Assembly (NCBI RefSeq): GCF_018531495.1 | Contig: NZ_JAHDTI010000004.1 | Coordinates: forward strand, 310,001-374,000 | DNA: 64,000 nt | Direction of reading: 5' to 3' | From: Nonomuraea sediminis | GTDB taxonomy: Bacteria > Actinomycetota > Actinomycetes > Streptosporangiales > Streptosporangiaceae | Shown: in pieces, positions 1 through 8,536 of the stretch | How the letters are laid out: each line of letters begins with the position of its first letter | Numbering within the stretch: position 1 is the first letter of the stretch | Translations under genes and position numbers: made by a program | Notes under the pieces: generated by a model | Told to the model about the DNA's origin: nothing | Databases searched by the model: none | What the model saw: only the letters and a program-made list of their open reading frames with translations

Positions 1-924
1 CAGCGGGTTGCCGCGGAACAGCAGCGTCACCGTGCGGGCGCGGAGCACCTGGCCCACGTTGCCGTCCTTGTCGCCGAGATTGGCGTCGATCTTCCTGTCT
101 CTCAGCACCGGCCAGAAGTAGGTGGACCTGTCGCCGAATCGGCAGGTCGTCCCCGCCGCGGCCAGGCTCTCGTCGGTGGAGAAGCCGTTGGTCGACAGGT
201 TGCCCACGTAGTCGTGCAGGTGGTGGGCGCCGTTGCTGACGCCGGGCGCGACGATGAAGTTGTCGGGGTTGTTGTGCCCGTTCTGGTTCGTCCCGCAGGC
301 CGACACGAACGAGCCGCGCGACCCGTTGCGGCCGAACCGCACGCCGGTGTCGACGGGCGGCACCTGCCGGATGTCGATGAAGTCCGTGACGAACGGCCCC
401 AGGTCGGCGCACTCGTTCCCGTGATCGGCGGTTTCCGTCGGGGTAGCGGTCTGCGTCGGCGTGGCGCTCTGCGTCGGCTGCCTGCGCCGCTGCTCGCGGG
501 TCGGGCTCGGGCTCGGCTCGTCGCTGGGCTCTGCCGTCTGCGTGGGCTCGGCGGACCCGGTACGGCTTGCCGTACCGGAAGGCGTGGGCTCCGCGGAGTC
601 GGTGGGCGTCGGGGTCGGCGCGAGGACCATCCGGCCGCCGAAGCGGGGCGCGGTGACGGCGCCGCCGCCTCCCGAGCCCTGATCCAGGGGCGCCTGGTCC
701 TGGCCGGTGGGATCCTGCTCGGGATCCTGGCCGGTGGGGTCTTGCCCGTCGGGGTTCTGGCCGTCGGGGTCCTGTGTCGCGCGGAGCGCCTGCTTGCCCT
801 GGGTGGCGGGGTCGCAGTGGTCCGCGCGGGCGGGACCGACGCCGATGACGGCCGCGGATACCAGCCCGCCCGCCGTCACGGCCAGCGCGGTCATGGCCGC
901 GGCCATGCGTCTCGATCTCCTCAT
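1..924 (-). CDS. DUF1996 secreted protein (3' end beyond the window)
   Basis: The reading frame is open from the ATG at 924-922 to base 1 (308 codons) and runs off the left edge. A start-side GAGGAG fits a ribosome site. The N-terminus is a signal peptide (RRSRRM, then a hydrophobic Ala/Val stretch ending in PARA). A long low-complexity linker follows, with GQDP/DGQ repeats and a Thr/Pro/Ser-rich stretch. The DUF1996 core begins near residue 180 and contains HHLHDYVGN and TDESLAAAGTTC, typical of this family of fungal and actinobacterial extracellular proteins of unknown catalytic role. The ATG overlaps the stop of the upstream DUF4142 gene as ATGA, so the two are probably translationally coupled. 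No function beyond export is claimed. Confidence 0.85.
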   Translation of the reverse strand, partial: MRRSRRMAAAMTALAVTAGGLVSAAVIGVGPARADHCDPATQGKQALRATQDPDGQNPDGQDPTGQDPEQDPTGQDQAPLDQGSGGGGAVTAPRFGGRMVLAPTPTPTDSAEPTPSGTASRTGSAEPTQTAEPSDEPSPSPTREQRRRQPTQSATPTQTATPTETADHGNECADLGPFVTDFIDIRQVPPVDTGVRFGRNGSRGSFVSACGTNQNGHNNPDNFIVAPGVSNGAHHLHDYVGNLSTNGFSTDESLAAAGTTCRFGDRSTYFWPVLRDRKIDANLGDKDGNVGQVLRARTVTLLFRGNPL

Positions 925-1601
925 GGTTGTCTCCTCGAATCGACCGCCGTGGCGGCGGGTGGAGCGGGGGAGGGCGAGGGAGGTTCGGGTAACTGGGCGT
1001 AGTCGACCAGCCCCGTGGACTCCAGCAGCGTCATGTGCTTCTGGACGACGACCACGGCCTGCTGGGCGAACTTCCTGATCTCGTCGTTGCGGGTGCCGGC
1101 GCGGACGTCGGCCACGACCGCGAAGACCTTGCCGTGCGCAGCGCGCAGCAGGTTGGCGAAGTCGCGGTCGAAGTCCGCGCCGCTCTCCGCCGACAGTTGC
1201 GCCATCCAGCGCTGCTGGTCGGCGTTGGGCTGGTCGGGCAGCGGGACGCCGAGGCGGGCGGCGACCTCCCTGGTCGCCTGGTCCAGTTTCTGGTGGTCCT
1301 GCATGATGATCGCCCCGACCTCCCTGACCCGCCGGCTCTCCCCGCGGGTCTGGGCCCATTCGCCGGTGGGCATCTCCCACAGGCCGGCCTGCCGTACGCG
1401 GATCAGGAAGTCGCGGTCGGCGGGGCCGAGCGGGCCGGAGGGCGTGGTGGTCCACTCGGCGGACGCCGGCGAACTCGTCGTCGGCATCACCAGCAGCACC
1501 GTCACCGTGGCCGCGGCGACGAAACCGCTCAGGATGAGCAGTTCACCGCGGAGAAGCCTGCACATGATCGGGGATACGCGGGCTTGTGGGGGAGGGTTCA
1601 C
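921..1601 (-). CDS. DUF4142 domain exported protein
   Basis: This 226-residue product has an N-terminal membrane/signal segment (LLILSGFVAAATVTVLLV) and then a helical DUF4142 domain. The domain shows the family pattern: FLIRVRQAGLWEM, REVGAIIMQDHQKLD, a four-helix core, and a C-terminal QQAVVVVQKHMTLL helix. The tail is Pro/Ser-rich. DUF4142 proteins are ferritin-like exported or anchored proteins of unknown function. The start is uncertain: GTG at 1601 or ATG at 1565, and neither has a clear ribosome site. The stop overlaps the DUF1996 start by four bases. The gene is divergent from the sigma factor at 1675. Confidence 0.8.
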   Translation of the reverse strand: MNPPPQARVSPIMCRLLRGELLILSGFVAAATVTVLLVMPTTSSPASAEWTTTPSGPLGPADRDFLIRVRQAGLWEMPTGEWAQTRGESRRVREVGAIIMQDHQKLDQATREVAARLGVPLPDQPNADQQRWMAQLSAESGADFDRDFANLLRAAHGKVFAVVADVRAGTRNDEIRKFAQQAVVVVQKHMTLLESTGLVDYAQLPEPPSPSPAPPAATAVDSRRQP

Positions 1602-1633
1602 CCTATGGGGCTAGATAGTCAGAATTGACTGGA

Positions 1634-1662
1634 GTTATCGGAGTGACTACCGGAGTGATAAC
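1634..1662. promoter_or_regulatory. Possible operator between divergent DUF4142 and sigma factor genes
   Basis: The 73-bp divergent gap holds a 29-bp element whose ends are the inverted hexamers GTTATC and GATAAC. Inside it CGGAGTGA is directly repeated 13 bases apart. It lies 13 bp upstream of the sigma-factor start, where a promoter or autoregulatory site would be. This is a sequence observation only and no binding protein is known. Confidence 0.3.
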
Positions 1663-1674
1663 GAAGGTGTAAAG

Positions 1675-2229
1675 ATGTGCCCCGTGCTAGGTCACCTCGA
1701 CGGCAGGTTCGAGAGTGCGGATGCCGAGGCGGAGCAACGCATCGCGCTGCTTTACCAGGAGTTCGGCGGCCCTCTGCTGCGCCACGTACGCAAGTCGACC
1801 GGTAACGATCTCCAGTGGGCCGAGGACGTCGTCCAGGAGACGATCGTCCGGGCCTGGCGTCACTCGGCAAGACTGCACTGGGAACCGAGCCTCATCTGGG
1901 CGTGGCTGCTCACCGTGGCCCGCCGCATCGTGATCGATGGACGCCGCCGCAGGAGCGTTCGGCCGCAGGAGGTCGAACCCCCCGAGGTGGACACCATCGC
2001 GGTCCCCGACGGGTCGGAGCACGCGCTGTCGGCGATCGTGGTCGCCGACGCGCTGCGGTGCCTGTCGGAAGAACACCGCGAAGTCATCGAGCAGACTTAC
2101 CTCCGGGACCGTACGATAAGTGAAGCGGCGGAGATTCTGGGGATCCCGCCCGGCACGGTCAAGTCCAGGCTGTACTACGGAATACGGGCGCTGCGCGGAC
2201 TGCTGCGCGACAAGGGGGTAGCCGGCTGA
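1675..2229 (+). CDS. ECF-family RNA polymerase sigma factor
   Basis: The 184-residue product has sigma region 2 at about residues 18-85 (LLYQEFGGPLLRHV, the DVVQETIVRAW helix, WAWLLTVARRIVIDGRRRR). Region 4 is at about 120-178 (LSEEHREVIEQTYLRDRTISEAAEILGIP is its first half, then GTVKSRLYYGIRALR). It has neither region 1 nor region 3, as usual for ECF sigma factors, and resembles the SigK/SigL groups. The ATG is preceded by GAAGG at good spacing. Its stop overlaps the ATG of the next gene (TGATG), a zinc-type anti-sigma protein, which is the classic ECF/anti-sigma arrangement. The regulon is unknown; the divergent DUF4142/DUF1996 pair is a candidate target. Confidence 0.93.
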   Translation: MCPVLGHLDGRFESADAEAEQRIALLYQEFGGPLLRHVRKSTGNDLQWAEDVVQETIVRAWRHSARLHWEPSLIWAWLLTVARRIVIDGRRRRSVRPQEVEPPEVDTIAVPDGSEHALSAIVVADALRCLSEEHREVIEQTYLRDRTISEAAEILGIPPGTVKSRLYYGIRALRGLLRDKGVAG

Positions 2230-2408
2230 TGCACGAGGAGGTGGCCGCCTACGTTCTCGGCGTCCTGGACGAACAGGACCATGAGGCGTTCGAGCGCCAT
2301 CTCGACGGATGCCCGGAGTGCCAGGCTCAGCTCAAGGAGCTGAGCGAGGTGCCCGTCAGTCTTGACGAGCTTAAGCATTCCCCCTCCGCCTCCGAGGACT
2401 CGCGTTAA
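2229..2408 (+). CDS. Mini anti-sigma factor, zinc-finger (ZAS) domain only
   Basis: A 59-residue ORF starts at the ATG inside the TGATG overlap with the sigma gene. It begins MHEEVAAYVLGVLDEQDHEAFERHLD and then GCPEC, giving the HxxxCxxC zinc/thiol signature (H24, C28, C31) of ZAS anti-sigma domains. A 28-residue acidic tail follows and then TAA. Relatives of this class (RskA/RslA-like) normally continue into a transmembrane helix and an extracytoplasmic sensor domain. Here nothing follows, so it would be a soluble cytoplasmic anti-sigma protein, perhaps redox-sensitive like RsrA. It is not obviously frameshifted: no membrane-type continuation is seen in the 71 bp before the next gene. Confidence 0.85.
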   Translation: MHEEVAAYVLGVLDEQDHEAFERHLDGCPECQAQLKELSEVPVSLDELKHSPSASEDSR

Positions 2409-2497
2409 TTGACGATCGCGGTCTTTTCGGGTGGTATCGGTACGGCAAGGCGTACATCCGGTCAATGAAGACCGGATGATTGGGGGAGGTGCTCCGG

Positions 2498-3301
2498 TTG
2501 GGGGTCAGCGGTGATGCGGCCGTGCCCCGAGATCGGCAGTTCGGCGAGGAAGGCGGCCGGTTGTCCTACGGCGGCTATCTCAGGCTGCCCGAATTGCTGC
2601 AGCAGCAGCAACCGCAGTCGGAAGCCCCGGACGAGCTGCTGTTCATCACCATCCACCAGGTCTACGAGCTCTGGTTCAAGCTGCTGCTGCACGAGCTGGA
2701 GAACGCTCGCGAGGCCATGTTCGCCGGTGAACTGTGGCAGGCCAGGCACCTGTTCCAGCGCGTGCACGCGGTGGAGAGGGTGCTGGTCGAGCAGGTCGAG
2801 ATCCTGGAGACGATGACGCCGCAGGACTTCCTGGCCTTCCGCAGCAAGCTGGCCCCCGCCAGCGGATTCCAGTCGGTGCAGTTCCGCGAGCTGGAGTTCC
2901 TGTCGGGGCTGAAGGATCCCGCCTTCCTGGCCCGGCTCAGGGACGCCAGCGACACCGAACTCGCCAGGCTGCGCAGACGCCTGGACGAGCCCACGCTGTG
3001 GGATGCTTATCTCACCGCCCTCTCCCAGCGTGGTCTGCGGGTCTCCGACGAGGAGATCATGACCTCGCTGCTGGCCGTGGCGAGGGACCGCAGGTCGTAC
3101 GACGACCTGTGGCAACTGGCCGAAGACCTGTTGATGCACGACGAGGCCGCCGCAGCGTGGCGGCTGCGCCACGTCCAGATGGTCGAACGGCAGATCGGTA
3201 CCAAGTCGGGCACCGGTGGCTCGACCGGCGCCCCCTACCTCCGTGGTAGAACGCGCCTGCACTATTTCCCCCTGCTATGGGAACTAAGGGCCTGGCTATG
3301 A
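2498..3301 (+). CDS. kynA: Tryptophan 2,3-dioxygenase
   Basis: Heme enzyme opening the indole ring of L-tryptophan to N-formylkynurenine, the first step of the kynurenine route. Family blocks are all present: SYGGYLRLPELLQ, LFITIHQVYELWFKLLLHEL, FRSKLAPASGFQSVQFRELE, and the C-terminal RHVQMVERQIGTKSGTGGS, whose His is the expected heme ligand. The frame is open from TTG 2480. I prefer TTG 2498 because GGGGGAGG at 2482-2489 is then at ideal spacing; GTG 2489 and GTG 2522 are alternatives. The stop overlaps an ATG at 3298. The glutamate dehydrogenase gene starts 38 bp downstream, suggesting an amino-acid-catabolic operon. No kynureninase or formamidase gene is nearby. Confidence 0.93.
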   Translation: MGVSGDAAVPRDRQFGEEGGRLSYGGYLRLPELLQQQQPQSEAPDELLFITIHQVYELWFKLLLHELENAREAMFAGELWQARHLFQRVHAVERVLVEQVEILETMTPQDFLAFRSKLAPASGFQSVQFRELEFLSGLKDPAFLARLRDASDTELARLRRRLDEPTLWDAYLTALSQRGLRVSDEEIMTSLLAVARDRRSYDDLWQLAEDLLMHDEAAAAWRLRHVQMVERQIGTKSGTGGSTGAPYLRGRTRLHYFPLLWELRAWL

Positions 3302-3339
3302 ACAGAACTGGCAAACCCTCACAAAGGAGTGAGAGCGAG

Positions 3340-6300
3340 ATGCCCCTCGATGAGGCCAAGGACGAGCTGCTCCAACGAGCCGCCCAGACATGCGCCGTGA
3401 GCGACCACGTGAACCCCGAGGACGCGCTGTCCTTCCTGCGGATCTACTACCGGCATGTCGCCCCGGAGGACGTGCTGGACCGCAACCCGGTTGACGTGTA
3501 CGGCCCGGCGATGTCGCAGAAGCAACTGGCCGAGGTGCGTCCCCAGGGCAGGGCGCTGGTCCGGGCCTACACGCCCACCCTTGAGGAGAACGGCTGGGAC
3601 TCCGGCCACTCGGTGGTCGAGGTGGTCACGGACGACATGCCGTTCCTCGTCGACAGCGTGTCGATGGAGCTTGACCGCCACCACATCGGCATCCACCTGA
3701 TCGTCCACCCGCAGATGCGGGTCCGCCGCGACATGACCGGCAGGATGCTCGGCCGCGGCCAGGAGGACGTCACCGGCCAGTTCCTGGTCGAGTCGTGGAT
3801 GCACCTGGAGATCGACAGGCAGTCCGACCCCGCCAAGCTCAAGGAGCTCGAGGCCGACCTGCAGCGGGTGCTCAGCGACGCGCGCCACGCGGTCGAGGAC
3901 TTCGCCAAGATGCGGACGCTGGCCGTACAGACCGCGGAAGACCTTTCCGTCAACCCGCCGCCGCTTGAGCCCGCGGAGGTCGAGGACAGCCTCGACCTGC
4001 TGCGCTGGCTCGCCGACGGGCACTTCACCTTCCTCGGCTACCGCGAGTACCGGCTGGAGAGCACCGAGGAGGGCGACGCGCTGCGCTCGGTGACCGGCGC
4101 CGCGCTCGGCATCCTGCGCGACGACAAGCCCGGGTCGGAGAGCTTCTCCGTGCTGCCGCCCGAGGTGCGGGCCAAGGCGCGCGAGAAGCAGCTGCTGATC
4201 ATCACCAAGGCCAACTCGCGTGCCACCGTGCACCGCGCCGCCTACCTCGACTACATCGGGGTCAAGCAGTTCTCCCCCGAGGGCGAGGTCATCGGCGAGC
4301 GCCGCTTCCTCGGCCTGTTCACGCACGTGGCCTACAACGAGTCCATCTCCAGGATCCCCGTGCTGCGGCGCAAGCTGGCCGACGTGCTGGACATGGCGGG
4401 TCTCACCGCCGACAGCCACGACGGCAAGGACATGATCGAGATCCTCGAGACGTTCCCCCGCGACGAGCTGTTCCAGACCTCGACCGAGCAGCTGCTGCCG
4501 ATCGCGCTCGGCGTGCTGCGGCTGCGCGAGCGCAAGCAGGTCAAGCTGTTCCTGCGGCGCGACGACTACGGCCGCTACATCTCCTGCCTGGTCTACCTGC
4601 CGCGCGACCGCTACACCACCAAGGTGCGGCTGAAGATGCAGGAGCTGCTGCTCAAGGCGCTGGGCGGCACCACGCTCGACTACAGCGCGATGATCGGCGA
4701 GTCCGCGCTGGCCCGCCTGCACGTCGTGGTGCGCGGCGAGCGGGGCAAGCAGCTGCCGCAGCCGGACATCGACCTGGAGGAGCTGGAGTCGCGCCTGGCC
4801 GCGATCACCCGGTCGTGGGAGGACGACCTGGCCTCGGCACTGGGCGAGATGACCACCGAGACCGAGGCGCCCACGCTGACCCGGCGCTACCAGACAGCCT
4901 TCCCCGAGGGCTACAAGGCGGACTTCCCGCCCAAGATGGCCGTGGTGGACCTGCGCCGCCTCGAGGACCTCGACGGCGCCGCGGCCGACGAGGTGGGGAT
5001 CAACCTCTACGAGCCCTACGACGCCGCGGAGGGCGAGAGGCGGCTGAAGATCTACCGCGTCGGCTCGCCGATCTCGCTGTCGCAGGCGCTGCCGCTGATC
5101 CAGCGGCTCGGCGTGGAGGTCGTGGACGAGCGGCCCTACGAGATCGACAGGGACGGCGACAAGATCGCCTACATCTACGACTTCGGGCTGCGCTACACGC
5201 CGTCGGAAGAGGTCGACCGCAACGACTTCAAGCGGCTGTTCCAGGACGGCCTGCAGGCCCTGTGGCGCGGCCGGGTGCAGGCCGACAACTTCAACGCGCT
5301 GATCCTGCGCGCGGGCCTGACCTGGGAGCAGGTCGAGGTCCTGCGGGTCTACGCCAAGTACCTGCGCCAGGCGGGCACCACGTTCTCCCAGCGGTACATG
5401 GAGCGGGTGCTGGTCGGCAACGTCCGGCTGTCCCGGCTGCTGGTCCGGCTGTTCGAGGCCAGGCTCGACCCGCGCCGCGACGAGGACGTGCGCAGCGACC
5501 TGGTCGAGGCGCTCAACGAGGAGATTCTGGGCGCGCTCGACGAGGTGGCCTCGCTCGACGAGGACCGCATCCTGCGGGCCTACCTGGAGATGATCCAGGC
5601 CACCCTGCGGACGAACTACTTCCAGACGGACGAGCACGGCGTGCGCAAGCCGTACATCTCCCTCAAGTTCGACCCCCAGGCGATCAGCGTGCTGCCGCTG
5701 CCGCGGCCCAAGTACGAGATCTTCGTGTACTCACCGCGGGTCGAGGGCGTGCACCTGCGCTTCGGCAACGTCGCGCGAGGCGGGCTGCGCTGGTCGGACC
5801 GCATGGAGGACTTCAGGACCGAGATCCTCGGCCTGGTCAAGGCCCAGATGGTGAAGAACACCGTCATCGTCCCCACCGGGTCCAAGGGCGGCTTCGTCGT
5901 CAAGCGGCCGCCTGAGGGCGGCTCCCGCGAGGAGTTCCTGGCCGAGGGCGTGGCCTGCTACCGGACGTTCATCTCCGGGCTGCTCGACGTCACCGACAAC
6001 CTCGTCGACGGCAAGGTCGTGCCGCCGCCGGACGTGGTGCGCCACGACGGCGACGACCCGTACCTGGTGGTGGCCGCCGACAAGGGCACCGCGACGTTCT
6101 CCGACATCGCCAACAGCGTGGCCAAGGAGTACGGCTTCTGGCTGGGCGACGCCTTCGCCTCCGGCGGCTCGGTCGGCTACGACCACAAGGCCATGGGCAT
6201 CACCGCCCGCGGCGCGTGGGAGTCGGTCAAGTACCACTTCCGCACGATGGGAGTGGACGTCCAGAACACCGACTTCACCGTGGCCGGCATCGGCGACATG

Positions 6301-8199
6301 TCGGGCGACGTGTTCGGCAACGGCATGCTGCTCTCCCAGCACATCAGGCTGATCGCGGCCTTCGACCACCGGCACATCTTCATCGACCCGGACCCCGACC
6401 CCGCCCGCTCCTTCGCCGAGCGGCAGCGCCTGTTCGCGCTGCCCCGCAGTTCCTGGGCCGACTACTCCACGGAGCTGATCTCGGCGGGCGGCGGTGTCTT
6501 CCCGCGTACGGCCAAGTCCATCCAGATCACCCCGCAGATCCGCGAGGCGCTGGACATCCCGGCCGGCGTGACCTCGATGGCGCCCAACGACCTGATCAGC
6601 GCCATCCTCAAGGCGCCGGTCGACCTGCTGTGGAACGGCGGCATCGGCACCTACGTCAAGGCGAGCGCGGAGTCCAACGCCGACGTCGGCGACAAGGCCA
6701 ACGACGGGCTGCGCATCAACGCCTCCGACCTGCGCTGCAAGGTCATCGGCGAGGGCGGCAACCTGGGCTTCACCCAGCTCGGCCGGATCGAGTTCACCCT
6801 GAACGGCGGCCTGGTCAACACCGACTTCATCGACAACTCGGCCGGTGTGGACACCTCCGACCACGAGGTGAACATCAAGATCCTGCTCGACCAGGTCGTC
6901 CGCGACGGCGAGCTCACCGACAAGCAGCGCAACCAGATCTTCACCTCCATGACCGACGAGGTGGCCGGGCTGGTCCTACGCGACAACTACGACCAGAACG
7001 TGGTCCTGGCCGCCGCCCGCGCCCAGGCGCCCGAGATGCTGCACATCCACGCGCGGCAGCTGCGGCGGCTGGAGCGCGACGGGCTGGTCAACCGGGAGCT
7101 GGAGTTCCTGCCGTCGGACAAGACGCTGGCCGAGCGCCGCCAGGCGCGGCTGGGGCTCACGGCGCCGGAGTTCTCGGTGCTGCTCGCCTACACCAAGATC
7201 GTGCTGGACCACGAGGTGCTCGCCTCCGACCTGCCCGACGACCCGTACCTGGCCTCCTGGCTGGTGTCGTACTTCCCGTCGGCGCTGCGCGACCGCTTCC
7301 GCTCCTACATGGACGCCCACCCGCTGCGCCGCGAGATCATCACCACCTGCGTGGTGAACGACCTGGTCAACTCCATGGGCACGTCGTTCATGTACCGCTT
7401 CGGCGAGGAGACCGGCGCCTCGGCCCCGGACATCGTCCGCGCCTACCTGGTCGCCCGCGAGGTGTTCGACCTGTCGAGCTTCTACCAGGCGGTCGAGGCG
7501 CTGGACAACAAGGTCGACACCGCCACACAGATCGCGATGGAGCTCGAGGCCCGCAAGCTGGCCGAGCGCGGCACTCGGTGGCTGCTCGGGAACCGCCGGC
7601 CGCCGCTGGACCTGGCGGGCTCGGTGAACTTCTTCGCCAAGGGCATGAACGGCCTCATCCAGCACATGCCGAAGCTGCTCACCGGTCCCGACCTGGCCGC
7701 CTTCGAGGAGCGGCGCGACTCGTTCGTGGCGCGCGGGGTGCCTGTCGAGCTGGCCGAGCGGGTGGCCGCCATGGTCCCGGCGTACTCCACGTTCGACCTG
7801 GTGGAGGTGGCCTCGTTCACCGACAGGCCCGTCAACGAGGTGGCGGAGGTCTACTTCGACCTGGCCGACCGGCTCCAGCTGGCCCGGCTGCGCGAGCGCG
7901 TCATCGCCCTGCCGCGTGACAACCGGTGGAACGCGATGGCCCGCGCGGCGCTGCGCGACGACCTGTACGCGGCGCACGCCTCCCTGACGCGCGACGTGCT
8001 GACCCACAGCACGTCCGGCCAGTCGCCGGAGGAACGGCTGGCCCTGTGGACGGAGGCCAACTCGGCCGCCGTCTCCCGCGCCCGCCAGACCCTGTCGGAG
8101 ATCTGGGAGAGCGACAACTTCGACCTGGCGACGCTCTCGGTGGCCCTGCGCGCCGTCCGCACGCTGGTCAGATCGTCCACCCTGCCCCACGCGGAGTGA
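3340..8199 (+). CDS. NAD-specific glutamate dehydrogenase, large (180-kDa class)
   Basis: Oxidatively deaminates glutamate to 2-oxoglutarate with NAD. At 1619 residues it matches the L_180 GDH class first described in Streptomyces. The N-terminal half carries the ACT-like regulatory segments. The catalytic half has ARGGLRWSDRMEDFRTE, then TGSKGGFVVK with the substrate lysine near residue 849, and GGSVGYDHKAMGITARG. The Rossmann dinucleotide motif GIGDMSGDVFGNG is near residue 983, followed by LLWNGGIGTYVKA and CKVIGEGGNLGFTQ. I chose ATG 3340 because AAAGGAG lies 10 bases upstream; the ATGs at 3298 and 3277 have no site. It follows kynA closely. The next gene converges from the right. Confidence 0.95.
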   Translation: MPLDEAKDELLQRAAQTCAVSDHVNPEDALSFLRIYYRHVAPEDVLDRNPVDVYGPAMSQKQLAEVRPQGRALVRAYTPTLEENGWDSGHSVVEVVTDDMPFLVDSVSMELDRHHIGIHLIVHPQMRVRRDMTGRMLGRGQEDVTGQFLVESWMHLEIDRQSDPAKLKELEADLQRVLSDARHAVEDFAKMRTLAVQTAEDLSVNPPPLEPAEVEDSLDLLRWLADGHFTFLGYREYRLESTEEGDALRSVTGAALGILRDDKPGSESFSVLPPEVRAKAREKQLLIITKANSRATVHRAAYLDYIGVKQFSPEGEVIGERRFLGLFTHVAYNESISRIPVLRRKLADVLDMAGLTADSHDGKDMIEILETFPRDELFQTSTEQLLPIALGVLRLRERKQVKLFLRRDDYGRYISCLVYLPRDRYTTKVRLKMQELLLKALGGTTLDYSAMIGESALARLHVVVRGERGKQLPQPDIDLEELESRLAAITRSWEDDLASALGEMTTETEAPTLTRRYQTAFPEGYKADFPPKMAVVDLRRLEDLDGAAADEVGINLYEPYDAAEGERRLKIYRVGSPISLSQALPLIQRLGVEVVDERPYEIDRDGDKIAYIYDFGLRYTPSEEVDRNDFKRLFQDGLQALWRGRVQADNFNALILRAGLTWEQVEVLRVYAKYLRQAGTTFSQRYMERVLVGNVRLSRLLVRLFEARLDPRRDEDVRSDLVEALNEEILGALDEVASLDEDRILRAYLEMIQATLRTNYFQTDEHGVRKPYISLKFDPQAISVLPLPRPKYEIFVYSPRVEGVHLRFGNVARGGLRWSDRMEDFRTEILGLVKAQMVKNTVIVPTGSKGGFVVKRPPEGGSREEFLAEGVACYRTFISGLLDVTDNLVDGKVVPPPDVVRHDGDDPYLVVAADKGTATFSDIANSVAKEYGFWLGDAFASGGSVGYDHKAMGITARGAWESVKYHFRTMGVDVQNTDFTVAGIGDMSGDVFGNGMLLSQHIRLIAAFDHRHIFIDPDPDPARSFAERQRLFALPRSSWADYSTELISAGGGVFPRTAKSIQITPQIREALDIPAGVTSMAPNDLISAILKAPVDLLWNGGIGTYVKASAESNADVGDKANDGLRINASDLRCKVIGEGGNLGFTQLGRIEFTLNGGLVNTDFIDNSAGVDTSDHEVNIKILLDQVVRDGELTDKQRNQIFTSMTDEVAGLVLRDNYDQNVVLAAARAQAPEMLHIHARQLRRLERDGLVNRELEFLPSDKTLAERRQARLGLTAPEFSVLLAYTKIVLDHEVLASDLPDDPYLASWLVSYFPSALRDRFRSYMDAHPLRREIITTCVVNDLVNSMGTSFMYRFGEETGASAPDIVRAYLVAREVFDLSSFYQAVEALDNKVDTATQIAMELEARKLAERGTRWLLGNRRPPLDLAGSVNFFAKGMNGLIQHMPKLLTGPDLAAFEERRDSFVARGVPVELAERVAAMVPAYSTFDLVEVASFTDRPVNEVAEVYFDLADRLQLARLRERVIALPRDNRWNAMARAALRDDLYAAHASLTRDVLTHSTSGQSPEERLALWTEANSAAVSRARQTLSEIWESDNFDLATLSVALRAVRTLVRSSTLPHAE

Positions 8200-8230
8200 T
8201 CATCACCCCGCGCTGAGGCGCGATGATCCT
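8200..8230. terminator. Possible terminator hairpin after glutamate dehydrogenase
   Basis: Directly after the stop codon the sequence reads GATCATC, a short C-rich stretch CCGCGC, a TGAG loop, then GCGCG and ATGATC. The outer GATCAT/ATGATC and inner CGCGC/GCGCG pairs can form an imperfect stem. There is no U-tract, as is common for terminators in GC-rich actinomycetes. Confidence 0.4.
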
Positions 8231-8268
8231 GTACGGCGGGCCGCCCCACCGGCCCGCCGCCACGGCGC
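8231..8268 (+). repeat. Dispersed intergenic repeat, internally deleted copy
   Basis: Starts GTACGGCGGGCCGCC and ends CCGCCACGGCGCC. This equals the two ends of the roughly 100-bp repeat at 8421-8524 (reverse) and 27407-27507 with the middle missing. It faces the reverse copy at 8421-8524 across about 150 bp in the gap between two convergent genes. The 8269-8420 stretch between them has no convincing gene; the short ORFs there have no codon-bias or homology support. Confidence 0.6.
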
Positions 8269-8420
8269 CCAGAACCCGCCTGGGTGGCCTCGAACCACTC
8301 AGCCGGGTGCCCATGTACCGCGTTCTCCCGTGCTCTTCGCGCCGGGGTCGGCGAGGAGGTGTGCGGCGGTCGTCCGGCGCCTCGTGCGGCGGGCCAGGGG
8401 GACCGTGGTGCCCGGCTCAC

Positions 8421-8524
8421 GAAGCGCCGTGGCGGCGGGCGACCGTCATCGACTCGCCGGAAGCGCCGGGCACGGGCCCTGAGCCGAAGTGCGGCGGGCG
8501 GCCGGTTGCGGCGGCCCGCCGTAC
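8421..8524 (-). repeat. Dispersed intergenic repeat, full copy (reverse orientation)
   Basis: Read on the minus strand it begins GTACGGCGGGCCGCC and ends GCCGCCACGGCGC. By eye it aligns end to end with 27407-27507 with about eight substitutions and one single-base gap in 100 positions. Shared inner blocks include CCGCCGCACTTCGGCT and CGGCGCTTCCGGCGAGTCG. It lies just downstream of the lipoprotein gene that ends at 8537, so each element sits at the 3' end of a gene. It has no coding capacity. Confidence 0.75.
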
Positions 8525-8536
8525 GAAGAAAGCGAA

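Noticed and set aside
3319..5637. 772-codon open frame antisense to glutamate dehydrogenase
   Set aside because: Same cause: complementary-strand shadow, with no recognisable motif.
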